A model generated the notes under the pieces. That model did not search any database. It worked only from the letters and a program-made list of their open reading frames with translations, and had not been told where the DNA came from. A DNA stretch of 37,943 bases, from assembly GCA_016183805.1 (NCBI GenBank), contig JACPDX010000061.1:1-37943 (forward strand). Direction: 5' to 3'. The DNA is from Bacteroidota bacterium. Its GTDB lineage: Bacteria > Bacteroidota > Bacteroidia > Flavobacteriales_E > Vicingaceae. Of this stretch, positions 24,337 to 32,719 are shown piece by piece; the first letter of the stretch is position 1; each line of letters begins with the position of its first letter. The translations under genes were made by a program, and so were the position numbers.

Positions 24337-27300
24337 ATGAGACAACTGATTTCATTTTTCGTACAGCATCCAATATGGGCAAATGCCATTATTATTGTAA
24401 CCGTTCTTTTTGGAACTATTTCAATAATTAATATGGACAGTTCTTTTTTTCCGGAACAAGATCCCAATCGAATTGGAATAAGTGTATTTTATAATGGTGC
24501 TTCTCCCATTGAAATGGAAGAAGGAGTTACCATTAAAATTGAGCAGGCACTTCAGGGTATTGCTGGAATTGATGAAATTTCATCATCATCAGCCGAAAAT
24601 GTTGCAACGGTGAACATTGTGGCTTATAAAGATGTCGATTTAGATGAAGTATTGAGGGATGTTGAAAATGCTGTAAATGGAATAAACAGTTTTCCTGATG
24701 GTGCGGAAAAACCAACAATAGTGAAGCAAAGAGGTTTTATGAATAGCCGAGCCTCCTTCATTTCATTATCTGGAAATGTTGAGATTATAAAACTAAAAGA
24801 AACAGCTGAAAAAATTGAAGATGATTTATTAAATTCTGATGCCATCAGCCAGGTACTAAAAGATGGCTACCCCGCAACCGAATTTTCTGTTGAAGTACAA
24901 GAAGAACAATTGTTGAGATACAATTTAAAGTTTGATGATGTTGCTAATGCTATTCGTTTTAACAACAGAGACATTTCTGCAGGTTCAGTAAAAACTGATG
25001 GAGAAGAATTTTTAATTCGTGCAAAAGCAAAACAAAATACCGAACTCGGTATTGAGGATTTGGTAGTTAGAACCTTGCCAAAAGGAGAAATTATTAAAAT
25101 TGGTGATATTGCTAAAGTAAAGTATCAATTTGCCGATTCTCCAATTAAGAGTTTTGTTAACGGTAAACGTAACATTACGCTTACCATTATGAAATTGGAA
25201 GATGAAGATTTAAGCAAGATATCTAAAGAAGTGGTGCGATATGTTGACGAGTTTAATACAACAAACGATGACATGAAGCTGACCATTATGTTTCAGTTTT
25301 ACGACATGCTAAAACAGCGAATGGATATGTTATTAAATAACGGATTTTTGGGACTAATTTTAGTTCTAATTATTTTAGGATTATTCTTAAATCTACGACT
25401 TTCAATATGGGTAGCAGCAGGTATTCCAATAGCATTTTTAGGGATGTTTATTTTTGGTTTCTTCTATGGCATGACCATAAACATGATTTCATTGTTTGGG
25501 ATGATATTGGTTGTGGGGATTGTAGTGGATGATGGAATTGTTATTGCTGAAAACATTTATGCTCACTACGAAAAAGGTAAGTCTCCATTAGAAGCTACTA
25601 TAGATGGAACAATGGAAGTTATGTCATCAGTGTTTACATCTGTTTTAACTACTGTAGTCGCCTTTAGTGTATTGATGTTTATTGAAGGCATGGAGCAAAT
25701 GAAAGAGATGGCCTTTGTGGTTATTGCTTCCTTATCTTTTTCTATGATTGAAGCTTTTTTGGTTTTACCTTCTCACCTTAAATCAAAAAGGTTACAACAA
25801 ACTGAAAAAAAATTAAACTGGTTTGGTCGTTTTAAATTAAAAATAGAGAAAGGAATTACATTTGTTAGAGACCGTTTTTATGGGGCAACTTTAAAGGCAA
25901 TAGTTCATAAAAAATGGTTAAGAAGAACTTTGGTATTTTTTCCATTGTTGTTTATGATAATTGTGGGAGTATTAATTGGTTCAGGAGTCATACAGTCAAC
26001 ATTTTTTCCGGCAATACCTTTCGATGATTTTAAAGTAGAATTTGCATATAAATCGGGTGAACCAAAAGAAAAAACAACCGAATACATGTGGTATTGTTAC
26101 GATAAGGTAATGGAAGTGAAATATGAATTAGAAAAAGAATATGGTGATACGTTAATCACTTATGTTTCAGCTGTAGTTGGTAATACTGAAGAATTGGGAG
26201 AAAGAGGTTCTCATGCTGGTATGGTTCGTGTAAATTTAGATGTAGAAGGAGCTGCAATTTCAAGTTTTGAAATTGCTAAAAGAGTTGAAAATAAGATTAA
26301 AAAAGATCCATCACTAGAAAAATTTATGGTAGGTGGAGGAAACAGGTGGGGAAAACCTGTTGAAATTGCCTTGAAAGGAGATGATTATCGGTTAATTAAA
26401 GAAGCAAAGGATTACCTGAAAAGAGAATTAACAAGAATGTCTGAATTAAAAGATGTTACCGATAATGGTGGACAGGGTAATCGTGAGATTTTATTAAAAT
26501 TAAACGAAAAAGCGAGGTTGTTAGGTTTAACCCATTTAGACATTACCAAACAAATTCGTCAAGGATTTTTTGGGGAAGAAGTTCAACGGCTAATTGTTGG
26601 CACGGAAGAGGTAAAGGTATGGGTTCGTTATCCTGAACAAGACAGAGTTTCTATGGGGCAATTGGATAATGTGAGGATAAAAACCATGACTGGTCAGTTA
26701 ATACCTTTGAAGGAATTGGTTGAGTATGAAATTGAAAGAGGTGAGGTAAGTATCAAACATTTTGATGGAGTTCGTGAAATTAGAGTAGAAGCGGCGTTAG
26801 TTGATGCTTATGCCTCTACATCAGATATTAACAATAAGATAAAGGAGGAGATTATACCAAAACTCTATGCAAATTTTCCTGATGTGAAGATGGAATTTAG
26901 AGGGCAAGTTGAGAGTGCTGAAAAATCAATGTGGTCAATGCTTATTGTATTTTGTGTGTTATTACTACTTATGTTAATCATTTTATCTTTGAATTTTAAT
27001 TCTGTCTGGCAAGGAATAATGTTTTTCCCATTGATATTGAGTGGACCATTTTATGCCATGTTAGGACATGGTGTAGAGCATCAACCTTTTTCACTTTTTA
27101 GTGTGTGGGGGGTAATAGCTTTGATAGGTGTTTTGGTTAATGATGCTATTGTATTTTTAGATAAATATAACAGAAATTTAAAAGAAGGAATGGATGTTGA
27201 ACATGCAGTGGTAGATGCCGGAACCTCTAGGTTTAGAGCAATTGTTTTAACCTCTATTACCACAATTGTAGGGTTATACCCATTAATTTTAGAAAAATCC

Positions 27301-27513
27301 TTTCAAGCAAAATTTTTAGTACCTATGGCAATATCTGTGGCTTACGGAGTGTTATTTGGAACGCTATTTATTTTGTTGTTTTTTCCGCTATTAATATTAC
27401 TTTTTAATGATGTCAGAAAAGCGTTCAAATGGTTATGGACAGGTGTAAAACCTTTGCCGGAAGACGTTGAGCCTACTATTATTGATTTTAAAATAAAACA
27501 AGAATTAGAGTAA
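24337..27513 (+). CDS. RND-family efflux pump, inner-membrane permease
   Basis: A 1058-residue pump with the internal duplication of the AcrB/MdtC superfamily. TM1 is followed by a porter domain (MDSSFFPEQDPNRIGISVFYNGASPIEMEEGV, in short segments). TM2-6 include the proton-relay pair of aspartates in VGIVVDDGIVIAENIYAHYEKG (near residue 400). The second half repeats this with GVIALIGVLVNDAIVFLDKYN and TSRFRAIVLTSITTIVGLYPL. The protein exports substrates using the proton gradient; the substrate is not readable. The SSFFPE opening and low similarity to classical AcrB suggest an HAE1-related subgroup common in Bacteroidota. It is the middle gene of a three-gene operon. Confidence 0.94.
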   Translation: MRQLISFFVQHPIWANAIIIVTVLFGTISIINMDSSFFPEQDPNRIGISVFYNGASPIEMEEGVTIKIEQALQGIAGIDEISSSSAENVATVNIVAYKDVDLDEVLRDVENAVNGINSFPDGAEKPTIVKQRGFMNSRASFISLSGNVEIIKLKETAEKIEDDLLNSDAISQVLKDGYPATEFSVEVQEEQLLRYNLKFDDVANAIRFNNRDISAGSVKTDGEEFLIRAKAKQNTELGIEDLVVRTLPKGEIIKIGDIAKVKYQFADSPIKSFVNGKRNITLTIMKLEDEDLSKISKEVVRYVDEFNTTNDDMKLTIMFQFYDMLKQRMDMLLNNGFLGLILVLIILGLFLNLRLSIWVAAGIPIAFLGMFIFGFFYGMTINMISLFGMILVVGIVVDDGIVIAENIYAHYEKGKSPLEATIDGTMEVMSSVFTSVLTTVVAFSVLMFIEGMEQMKEMAFVVIASLSFSMIEAFLVLPSHLKSKRLQQTEKKLNWFGRFKLKIEKGITFVRDRFYGATLKAIVHKKWLRRTLVFFPLLFMIIVGVLIGSGVIQSTFFPAIPFDDFKVEFAYKSGEPKEKTTEYMWYCYDKVMEVKYELEKEYGDTLITYVSAVVGNTEELGERGSHAGMVRVNLDVEGAAISSFEIAKRVENKIKKDPSLEKFMVGGGNRWGKPVEIALKGDDYRLIKEAKDYLKRELTRMSELKDVTDNGGQGNREILLKLNEKARLLGLTHLDITKQIRQGFFGEEVQRLIVGTEEVKVWVRYPEQDRVSMGQLDNVRIKTMTGQLIPLKELVEYEIERGEVSIKHFDGVREIRVEAALVDAYASTSDINNKIKEEIIPKLYANFPDVKMEFRGQVESAEKSMWSMLIVFCVLLLLMLIILSLNFNSVWQGIMFFPLILSGPFYAMLGHGVEHQPFSLFSVWGVIALIGVLVNDAIVFLDKYNRNLKEGMDVEHAVVDAGTSRFRAIVLTSITTIVGLYPLILEKSFQAKFLVPMAISVAYGVLFGTLFILLFFPLLILLFNDVRKAFKWLWTGVKPLPEDVEPTIIDFKIKQELE

Positions 27514-27539
27514 TTGATAATTATAATCAAAAAAAGAAA

Positions 27540-28868
27540 ATGAGATTTTTATTCATATTAATAATACTTATTACAAGTAATTCAATCGGATTTGCACAAG
27601 ATAATTTATCATTAAAAGATGCTATAGAAATAGGGTTGAAAAGCAATTATAAAATACAAATTGCCGGAAAAAATGTAGAGATAGCTGAACGTAACAATAA
27701 CTGGTTAGAGGCTGGAGCTTTACCATCAGTTAAAACCAATGCCACTCAATCTTTTAATTGGAGCGACAATAATAATCCTGCATCATTTATTCAAGGAACA
27801 TCACAATCAACAGGTTTAACTTATGGGGCTGACTTAAATTGGGTGTTGTTTAATGGATTTAAAGTAAAAATCAGCAAAGATAAATTACAGTATCTTCAAG
27901 AGCAAAGTGAAGGTAACGCAGCAGTTGTAGTGGAAAACACGATTCAATCAATAATTCTTGGATATTACAATGCATTATTGCAACAAGAAAAAATGAGTGC
28001 AATTGGTAAATTAGTTCAGGTATCTGCAGATAGATATAAGTATGTAGAAAATAAAAAAGATTTAGGTGTTGCCTCAACTTTTGATTTACTCCAAGTTAAA
28101 AATGCTTTATTAACTGACAGTACTAATTTTTTAATGCAGGAATTGGCTTTCAATAACGCCTTACGAAACTTAAATATGTTAATGGCAATTGATGTGGAGA
28201 AAAAATTTGTTTTATCAGACAAACTTGAACATAATCAACAAGTAATTAGTTTGGAAGGATTGAAAAACAGAATGTTATCCAATAATCAAACACTAAAAAA
28301 TCAATACGTCAACCAAAATATTCTTAAAAAAGACAAGGGACTAATGAAAGCAAATTTATTCCCCGTTTTATCATTTAATTCAGGATTAAATCAAACTATT
28401 AGTGGATTTAAAGGGACTAGTATTAGTGGGCAAGATATTAATACTAGTGGTAATGAATCGTTTGCTTATTATGCAAATTTTACCTTAACATTTAATCTGT
28501 TTAATGGACATAAAACACATCGAGCTTTTAATAATTTGAGAATACAAGAAGAAATTGCCGGGCTTACTTCAAATGAAATGGAATTAACATTAACCAACGA
28601 ATTGATTTCAACAGTTGAATTATATAAAGCCAGAATAACCATTTTAAACTTAACCAACGAAAGTTTAAAAACAGCAGAATTAAATCTTCAAATTGCAAAG
28701 GATAAATTTTCTAATGGAAGTATTACTTCGTTTGAATTTAGAGATATTCAAAACTCTTATTTAAACACAGTTGTTACACAATTAGAAGCTGTTTACAATG
28801 CTATTAGCACCAATACCGATGTTATTCGTTTAACTGGTGGTATAATCGAAGAGTTTAATAAAAACTAA
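27540..28868 (+). CDS. TolC-family outer-membrane efflux protein
   Basis: A 442-residue channel protein. A signal peptide (FLFILIILITSNSIGFAQ) leads into LSLKDAIEIGLKSNYKIQIAG, the standard opening of the outer-membrane efflux protein repeats. Two structurally similar halves follow, with coiled-coil stretches such as AVVVENTIQSIILGYYNALLQ and LTNELISTVELYKARITILNL. The LGVASTFDLLQVKNALL and NGSITSFEFRDIQNSYLN segments mark the equivalent positions in each half. It completes the tripartite efflux system, 26 bases after the pump stop. Confidence 0.93.
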   Translation: MRFLFILIILITSNSIGFAQDNLSLKDAIEIGLKSNYKIQIAGKNVEIAERNNNWLEAGALPSVKTNATQSFNWSDNNNPASFIQGTSQSTGLTYGADLNWVLFNGFKVKISKDKLQYLQEQSEGNAAVVVENTIQSIILGYYNALLQQEKMSAIGKLVQVSADRYKYVENKKDLGVASTFDLLQVKNALLTDSTNFLMQELAFNNALRNLNMLMAIDVEKKFVLSDKLEHNQQVISLEGLKNRMLSNNQTLKNQYVNQNILKKDKGLMKANLFPVLSFNSGLNQTISGFKGTSISGQDINTSGNESFAYYANFTLTFNLFNGHKTHRAFNNLRIQEEIAGLTSNEMELTLTNELISTVELYKARITILNLTNESLKTAELNLQIAKDKFSNGSITSFEFRDIQNSYLNTVVTQLEAVYNAISTNTDVIRLTGGIIEEFNKN

Positions 28869-28884
28869 TCTTCCTAAATTGTTG

Positions 28885-28892
28885 TACCTTTG
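28885..28892 (+). promoter_or_regulatory. -7 box (TACCTTTG) just upstream of the Smr gene
   Basis: A full TAnnTTTG match ending six bases before the ATG at 28899. Its last three bases are the TTG that could be mistaken for a start codon. The transcript would begin at about the ATG. Confidence 0.55.
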
Positions 28893-28898
28893 CTGCCC

Positions 28899-29456
28899 AT
28901 GAGCATTTTAGTAGGCAATAAGGTAAAATTTGTAAACGAAAATTTAGATGGAGTAGTTAAATCTATTCTAAAAGATAATTTATTGCTTATAGCAGCCAGC
29001 GATGGTTTTGAACATAAAGTAAGAGTTAATGAAGTGGTTGTTATTCATGAGGATAACTCGATTACTTACAACATGGATAAGCAATCCATAAAAGATAAAA
29101 TCAAAACACCATCTTCAGGAAAAATGTCTTCCGATATTTTAACTAGATATACCTCCAATACCAAATTTCAATTTGAAAAAGTTATTGAAATTGATTTGCA
29201 TTTAGAGGAATTAGTGGAGTTTCCTATGAAATTAGATGATAGACTGCGTTTATATACTCAAATGCAACACGTTAAAAAATGCTTAGAAGCAGCAGTAAAT
29301 CAACGTTATCGGAAATTGATTTTTATACATGGTGTTGGTGAAGGAGTATTAAAATCTGAACTCAGAAATTATTTAGCTCAATTTGAAAATATTTCAGTAA
29401 AAGATGCCGATTATCGTGAGTATGGTTCTGGAGCAACCGAAGTAATCATAAAATAA
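28899..29456 (+). CDS. Smr-domain protein with N-terminal DUF2027-like barrel
   Basis: A 185-residue protein. The N-terminal 50 residues (VGNKVKFVNENLDGVVKSILKDNLLLIAASDGFEHKVRVNEVVVI) resemble the small barrel at the start of Bacteroidota DUF2027 proteins. A polar linker then leads to an Smr domain (about residues 108-185) with EIDLHLEELVE, IFIHGVGEGVLKSELR and DADYREYGSGATEVII. Smr domains are often DNA or RNA nicking modules, with the HGxGxG loop central to activity. Full-length DUF2027 proteins carry an extra central domain that is absent here. The ATG at 28899 is chosen over TTG at 28890 because the latter lies in the -7 box. Confidence 0.85.
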   Translation: MSILVGNKVKFVNENLDGVVKSILKDNLLLIAASDGFEHKVRVNEVVVIHEDNSITYNMDKQSIKDKIKTPSSGKMSSDILTRYTSNTKFQFEKVIEIDLHLEELVEFPMKLDDRLRLYTQMQHVKKCLEAAVNQRYRKLIFIHGVGEGVLKSELRNYLAQFENISVKDADYREYGSGATEVIIK

Positions 29457-29468
29457 CAACAATACAAT

Positions 29469-29618
29469 TTAACCACATAGAAACATAGTTTTTTTTTTAG
29501 AACGATTAAAAAATGACTCCTAAAGAAAACATGAGTATTATCCCGATTTATCGGGATAACTATGATTTACTAATATTATCTTTTTTCAATGAAGTGTGCT
29601 ATGTACCTATGTGGTTAA
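29469..29618. mobile_element. 150-bp inverted-repeat element (possible MITE-like or palindromic repeat)
   Basis: TTAACCACATAGAAACATAG (29469-29488) returns as an inverted copy at 29599-29618, with 18 of 20 bases matching. Between them lies a 10-bp stem TTATCCCGAT/ATCGGGATAA at 29538-29559. There is no coding frame. The layout, long inverted ends around a non-coding core, resembles non-autonomous palindromic elements. The strand is undefined. No clear target-site duplication was found, so mobility is unproven and the whole unit could also be a large RNA hairpin at the 3' end of the Smr gene. Confidence 0.5.
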
Positions 29619-29627
29619 TTAGGGTAA

Positions 29628-29659
29628 TTGATTATTATGATTAAAATAACCTAATTTTA
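29628..29659 (+). promoter_or_regulatory. rnpB promoter (TTG, 21 bp, TAATTTTA)
   Basis: TTG at 29628-29630 and TAATTTTA at 29652-29659 (seven of eight to TAnnTTTG). The predicted start near 29666 coincides with the 5' strand of the RNase P P1 helix. Confidence 0.5.
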
Positions 29660-29665
29660 CATCAG

Positions 29666-30038
29666 AAAAAGCAAATCGTTCTATCGCCTTTCGTTTTATA
29701 TGAGGGGAGGAAAGTCCGGACAGCGTAGAGCATCCTACCTAGGGAAACCTAGGGTATTTGTATGTAATGTACGAGTAACAGAAAGTGCCACAGAGAATTA
29801 GACTACCCCGAACTTGTTCGGGGAAAAGGTGAAAAGGCGAGGTAAGAGCTCACCGTTAGTGCAGTAATGTATTATGCAAGGCAAACCTTTGGAGCTGAAA
29901 AATCAAATAAACCAAGGCTATAGGGCTGCTCGCCCAATCTTGGAGGGTAGATTGAATGAGGGTAGGTGTAAACCTACTCCCAGATAAATGATAGAAACCG
30001 CTTGCGGATACAGAACCCGGCTTATAGATTTGCTTTTT
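29666..30038 (+). ncRNA. rnpB: RNase P RNA (bacterial type A)
   Basis: The catalytic RNA of RNase P, which trims tRNA 5' leaders. The universally conserved 5' core GAGGGGAGGAAAGTCCGGAC is at 29702-29721, ACAGAA and GCC-A segments follow, and the 3' core ending CAGAACCCGGCTTATAG lies near 30011-30027. The P1 helix pairs AAAGCAAATC (29668-29677) with GATTTGCTTT (30027-30036), which fixes both ends. GGGCTGCTCGCCCAATC-type sequence near 29925 corresponds to the tRNA-binding region. The P12 arm is a CCCCGAAC/GTTCGGGG stem (29806-29823). A T-run after P1 serves as terminator. Length is about 373 bases, normal for type A. Confidence 0.95.
29806..29823 (+). repeat. CCCCGAAC/GTTCGGGG stem in RNase P RNA
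   Basis: A perfect eight-base-pair stem with a TT loop in the arm that should be P12. Its CCCCGA/TCGGGG ends equal the hairpin at 15266-15282, and the TCCCGAT/ATCGGGA hairpin at 29541-29556 is closely similar. Confidence 0.6.
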
Positions 30039-30042
30039 TTAT
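30033..30042 (+). terminator. T-tract after the rnpB P1 helix
   Basis: A run of T residues directly follows the closing strand of P1 (GATTTGC), so the P1 helix plus T-tract resembles an intrinsic terminator for rnpB. Confidence 0.5.
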
Positions 30043-30083
30043 TTCCTTCAAAAATTCCTTCATCTTTTGAGTAAATCATTTTT

Positions 30084-30111
30084 TTTGGTACTTGATTTAT
30101 AACTAATTTTG
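30084..30111 (+). promoter_or_regulatory. glyA promoter (TTTG, 16 bp, TAATTTTG)
   Basis: TTTG at 30084-30087 and a full -7 match TAATTTTG at 30104-30111, leaving a leader of about 20 bases to the ATG at 30138. No riboswitch-like structure was seen. Confidence 0.5.
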
Positions 30112-30137
30112 AAACTTAAATTTTATAAGCCATAAAA

Positions 30138-31430
30138 ATGAACAAAGACCAAGAAATTTTCGATTTAATTCAAGATGAGTACACTAGACAAAAAGAAGGT
30201 GTTGAACTAATAGCTTCTGAAAATTATGTTAGCGACAATGTATTAAAAGCCATGGGTAGCGTTTTAACCAATAAATATGCTGAAGGACTACCTTTTAAGC
30301 GTTATTATGGCGGTTGCGAAGTTGTTGATGTTATTGAGCAAATTGCTATTGATAGGGCTAAAGAATTATTTAATGCAGCTTGGGTAAATGTTCAGCCACA
30401 TTCTGGAGCTCAAGCAAATGCAGCGGTAATGTTGGGTGTTTTACAAGTTGGAGATAAAATTTTAGGTTTCGATTTATCTCATGGCGGACATTTAACACAT
30501 GGCTCACCGGTAAATTTTTCTGGAAAATTGTACAAAACCAGTTTTTATGGAGTTAATAAAGAAACCGGTAGGGTTGATTACGACGCTATGGAAAAAACTG
30601 CCATATCAGAACAACCAAAATTAATTATTGCAGGAGCATCTGCTTATAGCAGAGATTGGGATTACAAACGTATGCGGGCAATCGCTGATAAAGTGGGTGC
30701 ATTACTGTTAGCAGATATTTCTCACCCGGCAGGCTTAATAGCAAGAGGTTTGTTAAACGACCCCATGCCACATTGCCATATTGTAACCACTACCACTCAT
30801 AAAACTTTACGAGGACCAAGAGGTGGAATGATAATGATGGGTAAAGATTTTGAAAATCCATGGGGATTAAAAACTCCTAAAGGGGAAATTAAAATGATGT
30901 CGGCAATTTTAGATGGAGCTGTTTTTCCTGGAACTCAAGGTGGGCCTTTAGAGCATGTTATTGCTGGTAAAGCAGTAGCATTTAAAGAAGCCCTTTCTGA
31001 TGAATACATGGATTACTGTGTGCAGTTGATGAGAAATGCTAAAGTAATGGCAGAAGAATTAACCAAAAGAGGTTACGGAATAATTTCAGGAGACACTGAT
31101 AATCACTGTATGTTAATCGATTTGCGTTCAAAAAATATTACGGGTAAAGAAGCTGAAAATGTATTGGTTAAGGCTGATATTACGGTAAATAAAAACATGG
31201 TTCCGTTTGATGATAAATCTCCGTTTGTAACTTCTGGAATAAGAGTTGGAACAGCTGCAATTACTACAAGAGGTGTAAAAGAAGCTGAAATAGTTAAAAT
31301 TGTTGAGTTGTTAGATAGAGTAATTACCAATAGAAACAACGAAACCATTATTGAAGAAGTAAGAGATGAAGTAAACGAATTGATGGAGAAATACCCATTG
31401 TTCAATTTTGAAAATAAAGTAATTGCATAA
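30138..31430 (+). CDS. glyA: Serine hydroxymethyltransferase
   Basis: A 430-residue PLP enzyme that interconverts serine and glycine while loading one-carbon units on tetrahydrofolate. Signatures include [70 protein letters not shown] and the PLP-lysine segment [14 protein letters not shown] (Lys222). [21 protein letters not shown] is near the C-terminus. The length is normal. The gene has its own promoter and follows rnpB. The 32-base gap to fahA is a TAAACT/CATAA word tract. Confidence 0.97.
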   Translation: MNKDQEIFDLIQDEYTRQKEGVELIASENYVSDNVLKAMGSVLTNKYAEGLPFKRYYGGCEVVDVIEQIAIDRAKELFNAAWVNVQPHSGAQANAAVMLGVLQVGDKILGFDLSHGGHLTHGSPVNFSGKLYKTSFYGVNKETGRVDYDAMEKTAISEQPKLIIAGASAYSRDWDYKRMRAIADKVGALLLADISHPAGLIARGLLNDPMPHCHIVTTTTHKTLRGPRGGMIMMGKDFENPWGLKTPKGEIKMMSAILDGAVFPGTQGGPLEHVIAGKAVAFKEALSDEYMDYCVQLMRNAKVMAEELTKRGYGIISGDTDNHCMLIDLRSKNITGKEAENVLVKADITVNKNMVPFDDKSPFVTSGIRVGTAAITTRGVKEAEIVKIVELLDRVITNRNNETIIEEVRDEVNELMEKYPLFNFENKVIA

Positions 31431-31462
31431 ACACCTAAACTCATAACCTCATAAACTTTAGA

Positions 31463-32719
31463 ATGATAGAAGCCAACAACCCTAACTTAAAAAGCTGGAT
31501 TAACGTTCCTCAAAACTCAGATTTTTCTATTCAGAACATTCCGTTTGGAGTGGCTAAAACAAAAAATGGAGTACTGGTGGTTACTCGTATTGGCGATACG
31601 GTTATTAATATTCATCAATTGGCTTTAAATCAATTGGTTTCTTTCGATGCTTCGTTGTTTAAATCATCTTATTTAAATGATTTTATGTTGTTGGGTAAAC
31701 AAGCCACGCGTGAGTTGAGAAATCAACTTTCGTTATTGTTTAGAGATGCCAATACAACGGCTAAAAACAATCCAAAAGTACAAGCTGCATTGTTGAGTTT
31801 GAATGAAGTTGAAATGCAACTGCCAATAAACATTGGCGATTATACCGATTTTTATTCGAGCGAACAACATGCGTTTAACGTAGGTTGTTTGTTTAGAGAT
31901 CCAAAAAATGCACTGTTACCTAACTGGAAATACATTCCTGTTGGATATCATGGGCGTTCAAGTTCTATTTTGCCTTCGGGTGTAGATTTTCATCGACCAA
32001 AAGGGCAGAAAAAGCCAAACCCTGATGAAGCTCCCGTTTTTGGCAACTGTAATTTGTTGGATTTTGAATTGGAAACAGCATTTTTTACTTATCAAGGTAA
32101 ACCACTTGGTGACTCAATAACAACAGCCGAAGCAGATGATTATATTTTTGGAATGGCGTTGTTAAACGATTGGAGTGCAAGAGATATCCAAGCTTGGGAA
32201 TATGTTCCGCTCGGACCATTTTTAGCGAAAAACTTTGCTTCACACATTTCTTGTTGGATAGTTACTTTAGATGCCTTAGAACCCTTTAGAACTGAAGGAC
32301 CTATTCAAGATCCAAAAGTATTTCCATACCTGGAATATCAAGGAAACAAACATGTAGATATTAATTTAGAAGTAGCCATTCAACCAACAGGAAGTGGTGA
32401 AGTGGTGGTTAGTAAATCGAATTATAAATACATGTATTGGAACATGAACCAGCAATTGGCTCACCACACCGTTAATGGTTGTAATATTAGAGTGGGCGAC
32501 TGCATGGGTTCAGGAACCATTAGTGGACTTAATGAAGGTGAATTTGGCTCCATGTTGGAAATAACTTGGAAAGGAACAAAACCAGTTAAAATGCTTGATG
32601 GCACAGAACGCAAGTTTATTGCAGATAACGATACTGTAATTATTCGAGGCTATGCCGAAAAAAATGGTGTGAGAGTTGGTTTTGGTGAAGTTTCGGCAAA
32701 GGTATTGGCAGCAAAATAA
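31463..32719 (+). CDS. fahA: Fumarylacetoacetase
   Basis: A 418-residue FAH-family hydrolase that cleaves fumarylacetoacetate to fumarate and acetoacetate, the last step of tyrosine degradation. The N-terminal SH3-like part (QNIPFGVAKTKNGVLVVTRIGD) is followed by the catalytic domain with DYTDFYSSEQHAFNVG, PVGYHGRSSSILPSG, LDFELETAFFT, LLNDWSARDIQAWEYVPLGPF and GDCMGSGTISG. The metal ligands sit in DYTDFYSS, ELE and NDWSARD. Other tyrosine-catabolic genes are not in the window. The TAA abuts the opposing tsaD stop with no space. Confidence 0.96.
   Translation: MIEANNPNLKSWINVPQNSDFSIQNIPFGVAKTKNGVLVVTRIGDTVINIHQLALNQLVSFDASLFKSSYLNDFMLLGKQATRELRNQLSLLFRDANTTAKNNPKVQAALLSLNEVEMQLPINIGDYTDFYSSEQHAFNVGCLFRDPKNALLPNWKYIPVGYHGRSSSILPSGVDFHRPKGQKKPNPDEAPVFGNCNLLDFELETAFFTYQGKPLGDSITTAEADDYIFGMALLNDWSARDIQAWEYVPLGPFLAKNFASHISCWIVTLDALEPFRTEGPIQDPKVFPYLEYQGNKHVDINLEVAIQPTGSGEVVVSKSNYKYMYWNMNQQLAHHTVNGCNIRVGDCMGSGTISGLNEGEFGSMLEITWKGTKPVKMLDGTERKFIADNDTVIIRGYAEKNGVRVGFGEVSAKVLAAK

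Larger units (their letters stand above)
29457..30137. other. Non-coding region holding an inverted-repeat element and rnpB
   Basis: No protein-coding frame is supported in this 681-base gap. Its left part is an inverted-repeat element with a central hairpin (29469-29618), the middle is the RNase P RNA gene, and the right 95 bases carry the glyA promoter. Confidence 0.8.

Noticed and set aside
31103-31444. A 113-codon - frame opposite the end of glyA
   Set aside because: Antisense shadow of a conserved enzyme with no supporting features.
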